Source of the DNA: Firmicutes bacterium UBA5420
GTDB taxonomy: Bacteria > Bacillota > Limnochordia > Darwinibacteriales > Darwinibacteriaceae
Reading direction: 5' to 3'
NCBI GenBank assembly: GCA_002409455.1
Contig: DHNI01000026.1
Location: forward strand, 20,531-29,469
Length of the DNA stretch: 8,939 nt
Below are positions 6,183 through 8,939 of the stretch, one piece after another. Under the pieces are notes generated by a model. The model worked only from the letters and a program-made list of their open reading frames with translations. It was not told the origin of the DNA and did no database searches. Every line of letters begins with the position of its first letter. Positions within the stretch are counted from its first letter, which is position 1. The translations under genes were made by a program, and so were the position numbers.

Positions 6183-7534
6183 CTTTTTTCTTGGTTCCAG
6201 CACTGTTGATTATTGCCGTTTCCTTTTTCGTTAATTTCCAGTCGTCAGCCACCTTTAAGAAGAACGTAGTTCTGGGCATAACCTTGCCCAGGGAGGCTCA
6301 AGATGATGGTAGGGTGCGCGAAATCTTGGAGAGATATAAAAAGGCGAACTTGCTCCTCTTTCTTGCCGCTTTGGGAGGGGGCTTTTTGGTCGCCCTGCCT
6401 AGCGAAGCGAGTCTGGTCATTCTCCTTTTGATCATCTGGGTTGTCCTTCTCCTATGGGCTGGAACTATGATACTAGGTTCCTACTCCCAAAAGCTTATGA
6501 ACCTAAAGACCGAGGAAGGGTGGCACATGGGGGCTACCAACATGGTAAGAGTTGACCTTATTGTCTCCCGGGAAAAGGCGAAAATGCCCGTTTCGAAACT
6601 GTGGTTCCTACCTCCGTTTTTGGTTACCGTGGGTTTCTTGGTATGGGGATTTTCTCGGGACAGCTACATGCTCTTTGGCTCTCTAGCCTTGGGAGAAACC
6701 CTCCTTTTTTACCTTCTTTGGGTGCTTTCAGCGAGGGAACGAGCCCGGGTGTATAGTGATGATACCGAAGTTAACCTGGCCATAACGCGTCTATCGATTC
6801 GGGGATGGACATTGTGCTGGGTTGCATTGGCTAACTTGCACAGCTATCTCTTGCTTTCCTCTGCACTATTCTTACGTCATTCAGAAACAGGCAACTTTGG
6901 TGCTATAGCGTTTCTAACAACCCTAGTAACACTCGGGGCCATTGTTATGACGGCATCTCACATTAGGCGGAGTCAGAATCAAATCTTGTCTGGTTCCGAT
7001 TCTACCCTGGTAGTAGATGAGGACCATTATTGGCGTGGTGGCATCTACAACAATCCCCATGATCGGAGGATTCTCGTGGAAAAACGCGTAGGTTATGGTC
7101 AAACGTTTAACGTTGGCTCAAAAAAGGGGAAATTGCTGTATTATGGGACCACGACGGCAGTGGGCTTGTTGGTTTTAGGCTTGCTTTTGCTCTTTTTCGG
7201 ACTAGACACAGCCCAATATGCTTTAGAGATTACAGATAGTCATGTTGTTGTACGGGCGCCTCTTTACGGGTTTACGTTTCGTCAAGAGGATATTAAGAGC
7301 ATTTCTTTGCTGGCCGAATTACCCCGCGGTACAAGGACGAATGGTGCGGAGACCTCAAAATACGCCCTAGGCAACTTTACGATGACTGGTTTTGGGAAAA
7401 GCAAACTCTATGTATATAAAAACAGCTCGACCTATATTGCAATTCAATTGCCTAACCTTTATGTGTTTTTCAATGCCAAAACGCAAGAAGAAACGGAAGA
7501 TTACTATAGCGCACTACAAGCATGCATTCCCTAG
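6179..7534 (+). CDS. Multi-pass membrane protein with DUF5808 and bacterial PH-like domain
   Basis: 451-residue protein with about eight hydrophobic helices (near 3-19, 58-75, 78-99, 141-158, 163-183, 209-232, 240-259, 320-341). Residues 28-57 (KNVVLGITLPREAQDDGRV and following) resemble the DUF1648-type start of SdpI-like proteins. Residues 281-312 (DHYWRGGIYNNPHDRRILVE, then GYGQTFNVG) match my recollection of DUF5808. After the last helix, residues 342-450 look like a bacterial PH-like domain: alternating beta strands, then NGAETSKYALGNF and a C-terminal helix (EETEDYYSALQ). No catalytic site is visible and the function is unknown. Its start overlaps gntR by 4 nt, so the two are translationally coupled. 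By analogy with GntR/YtrA operons it may respond to envelope stress. AGGGGG at 6163-6168 is the ribosome site. Confidence 0.85.
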   Translation: MTFFLVPALLIIAVSFFVNFQSSATFKKNVVLGITLPREAQDDGRVREILERYKKANLLLFLAALGGGFLVALPSEASLVILLLIIWVVLLLWAGTMILGSYSQKLMNLKTEEGWHMGATNMVRVDLIVSREKAKMPVSKLWFLPPFLVTVGFLVWGFSRDSYMLFGSLALGETLLFYLLWVLSARERARVYSDDTEVNLAITRLSIRGWTLCWVALANLHSYLLLSSALFLRHSETGNFGAIAFLTTLVTLGAIVMTASHIRRSQNQILSGSDSTLVVDEDHYWRGGIYNNPHDRRILVEKRVGYGQTFNVGSKKGKLLYYGTTTAVGLLVLGLLLLFFGLDTAQYALEITDSHVVVRAPLYGFTFRQEDIKSISLLAELPRGTRTNGAETSKYALGNFTMTGFGKSKLYVYKNSSTYIAIQLPNLYVFFNAKTQEETEDYYSALQACIP

Positions 7535-7536
7535 AT

Positions 7537-7561
7537 GAAAAAGGCCTCCTTAAGGAGGCCT
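7537..7561 (-). terminator. Intrinsic terminator at the end of the ABC transporter gene
   Basis: A perfect 20-bp palindrome at 7542-7561 (half-site AGGCCTCCTT) followed on the minus strand by TTTTT (7541-7537). It overlaps the TAG stop codon of the ABC gene at 7560-7562. On the plus strand no U tract follows, so it is a good terminator only for the ABC gene and a doubtful one for the gntR operon ending at 7534. Confidence 0.85.
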
Positions 7562-8939
7562 ATCCTTCTAGAAATTGATTGGTATAGAGGCGGTAATAGT
7601 ATCCTTTAGCAGCCATAAGTTCATTATGGTTGCCTTTTTCTTGCACCTTTCCATTTCGAATAACGAGGATCACATCGGCAGAGCGCACGGTGGATAGGCG
7701 ATGGGCAATGATAAAGCTGGTGCGTCCTGTTAAAACAGTTTTAATCGCCTCTTGAATCAGCATTTCTGTTTCTGTATCGATGGACGAGGTCGCCTCGTCG
7801 AGTACGAAAATCCTAGGATCAGCCAGGATAGCCCTGGCAAAGGAAATTAACTGTTTCTGTCCGGTGGACAACAGACCGCCCCCTTCACCGACTTCTGTGT
7901 TGTAACCCTCGGGTAGCTTGACAATGAAGTCATGGGCATTTACAAGTGTAGCGGCATGTTCCACCTCTTCGTCTGTGGCTTTCAGGTTTCCATAGCGGAT
8001 GTTCTCTCTGATATTGCCAGAAAAGAGGTGGGGACTTTGCAAAACATAACCCAAATTGCTTTGCAGCCAGGCCAAGGACCTGTCGCGGTAATCTACGCCA
8101 TCAATAAGCACGCGGCCAGCTGTAGGTTCATAAAACCGGCAGGCCAAATTGACAATGGTGCTTTTGCCAGACCCAGTTTCGCCTACTAACGCCACCGTCT
8201 GCCCTGGCTTGACCTTTAAATTAAAGTCTACTAGGACGGGTTCTTGGGGATTGTATGCAAAACTAACATTTTCGAATTCCACAGCACCTTCTAGATTCGG
8301 CCACGCATTGCTCAGACCTGGGCGATCCAAAATTTCGGGTTCTGTGTTCAAAAGCCCCATCACTCTCTCTGCTGAAGCATGGGCCATCTGTAACTCCGCA
8401 AAAATTCGGGCGATTTCCCGCACGGGTTCAAAAAACTGGATGGTATAGGAGACAAAGGCTACCAATACTCCGTAAGTGATTGTACCGGCAATAACTCCGT
8501 TACCCCCAGCCCAGAGCGTCAGGCTGGTGCCTATACTACCAAGCATCAGTACAATGGGAAGGTAGAGGGCAGAAAAGGTGGCCGCACGTATGCTTGATGC
8601 CCGTAACCCAGAGGTGAGGGATTGAAACTCCTTCAGGTTTTCCTCTTCTCGGCTCAAAATTTTTGTAGTTGTGGCTCCCATAATGCCCTCACTAAAAGCT
8701 CCGGTGATTTTCGAGTTGATACGGCGTACATTGCGGTAGGATCGCAGGATTTGCTTTTGGAAGTAAACGCTGGCTACCGCGAGAATGGGTATGACGCACA
8801 CGGTCAAAAGAGCTAGCCGCCAATTCATGCTGAACATTACAATGGAATAGAAGAACATGGCTACGCCGCCCCACAGTAAATCAATCAAACTCCATGAGAC
8901 AATTTCCCCAACTCGGTTTATATCACTGGTCATGCGGGC
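7560..8939 (-). CDS. ABC exporter half-transporter (permease-ATPase fusion), N-terminus cut by window edge
   Basis: C-terminal 459 codons of a type IV ABC exporter, a membrane protein normally of about 580-600 residues. The frame stays open through the right edge (Ala-Arg before the Met at 8933). That Met is internal: MTSDINRV is the intracellular loop found well inside such proteins. Counting from it, the membrane part reaches about 185 and the nucleotide-binding domain follows. It has Walker A GETGSGKST (251-259), Q-loop Q299, signature LSTGQ (355-359, a variant of LSGGQ), Walker B IFVLDE with catalytic E380, and H-loop H411. All ATPase residues are present. Exporters of this type often pair with a second half encoded next to them; a partner, if any, would lie to the right of the window. 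Multidrug or lipid export is the usual role, with substrate unknown. Confidence 0.93.
   Translation of the reverse strand, partial: ARMTSDINRVGEIVSWSLIDLLWGGVAMFFYSIVMFSMNWRLALLTVCVIPILAVASVYFQKQILRSYRNVRRINSKITGAFSEGIMGATTTKILSREEENLKEFQSLTSGLRASSIRAATFSALYLPIVLMLGSIGTSLTLWAGGNGVIAGTITYGVLVAFVSYTIQFFEPVREIARIFAELQMAHASAERVMGLLNTEPEILDRPGLSNAWPNLEGAVEFENVSFAYNPQEPVLVDFNLKVKPGQTVALVGETGSGKSTIVNLACRFYEPTAGRVLIDGVDYRDRSLAWLQSNLGYVLQSPHLFSGNIRENIRYGNLKATDEEVEHAATLVNAHDFIVKLPEGYNTEVGEGGGLLSTGQKQLISFARAILADPRIFVLDEATSSIDTETEMLIQEAIKTVLTGRTSFIIAHRLSTVRSADVILVIRNGKVQEKGNHNELMAAKGYYYRLYTNQFLEG

Noticed and set aside
8931..8933. ATG at 8933 as the start of the ABC transporter
   Set aside because: The frame stays open to the edge and the sequence there is the middle of the exporter membrane domain, so the gene begins outside the window.

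Overview
The window looks like chromosomal DNA from a Bacillota (Firmicutes) bacterium, probably of the Clostridia or a related deep lineage. The evidence is strong AGGAGG-type ribosome binding sites, near-consensus sigma-A promoters (TTGACT-N17-TATAAT), a YtrA-type GntR regulator, an FMN riboswitch with a terminator-type expression platform, and U-tract terminators. The base composition is even, and I see no mobile element, phage gene, CRISPR array, rRNA or tRNA.

Layout. (1) 1-1705, minus strand: a PAP2-family membrane phosphatase followed after 11 nt by an AlaX-type alanyl-tRNA editing protein, whose C-terminus runs off the left edge. (2) 1837-3651, plus strand: a two-gene unit with a TrhA/hemolysin III-type PAQR membrane protein and an MFS transporter, ending in a hairpin that overlaps the MFS stop codon and faces the next convergent gene. 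(3) 3673-5241, minus strand: a sigma-A promoter, an FMN riboswitch, a hairpin, an intrinsic terminator and then a single secreted family 1 (UgpB-like) solute-binding protein. (4) 5276-5626, minus strand: a small metal-binding cupin. (5) 5730-7534, plus strand: a promoter with a perfect palindrome over its -10, a YtrA-like GntR regulator, and a 451-residue membrane protein (DUF5808 plus bacterial PH-like domain) overlapping it by 4 nt. (6) 7542-8939, minus strand: the C-terminal three quarters of an ABC exporter half-transporter, with a terminator at its stop codon.

How the genes work together. The GntR regulator very probably represses its own operon through the palindrome, so the membrane protein is the regulated output. 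A candidate promoter for the divergent cupin is interleaved with the same palindrome.

The most interesting locus is the FMN riboswitch. Its only downstream gene before a terminator is an orphan UgpB-like binding protein, with no permease, ATPase or riboflavin biosynthesis gene in the window. The wiring (FMN high, expression off) predicts a role in scavenging riboflavin or another flavin. That would be an unusual use of a protein family normally tied to sugars and glycerol-phosphates. No gap between annotated features exceeds about 170 nt, so there is no long featureless region.
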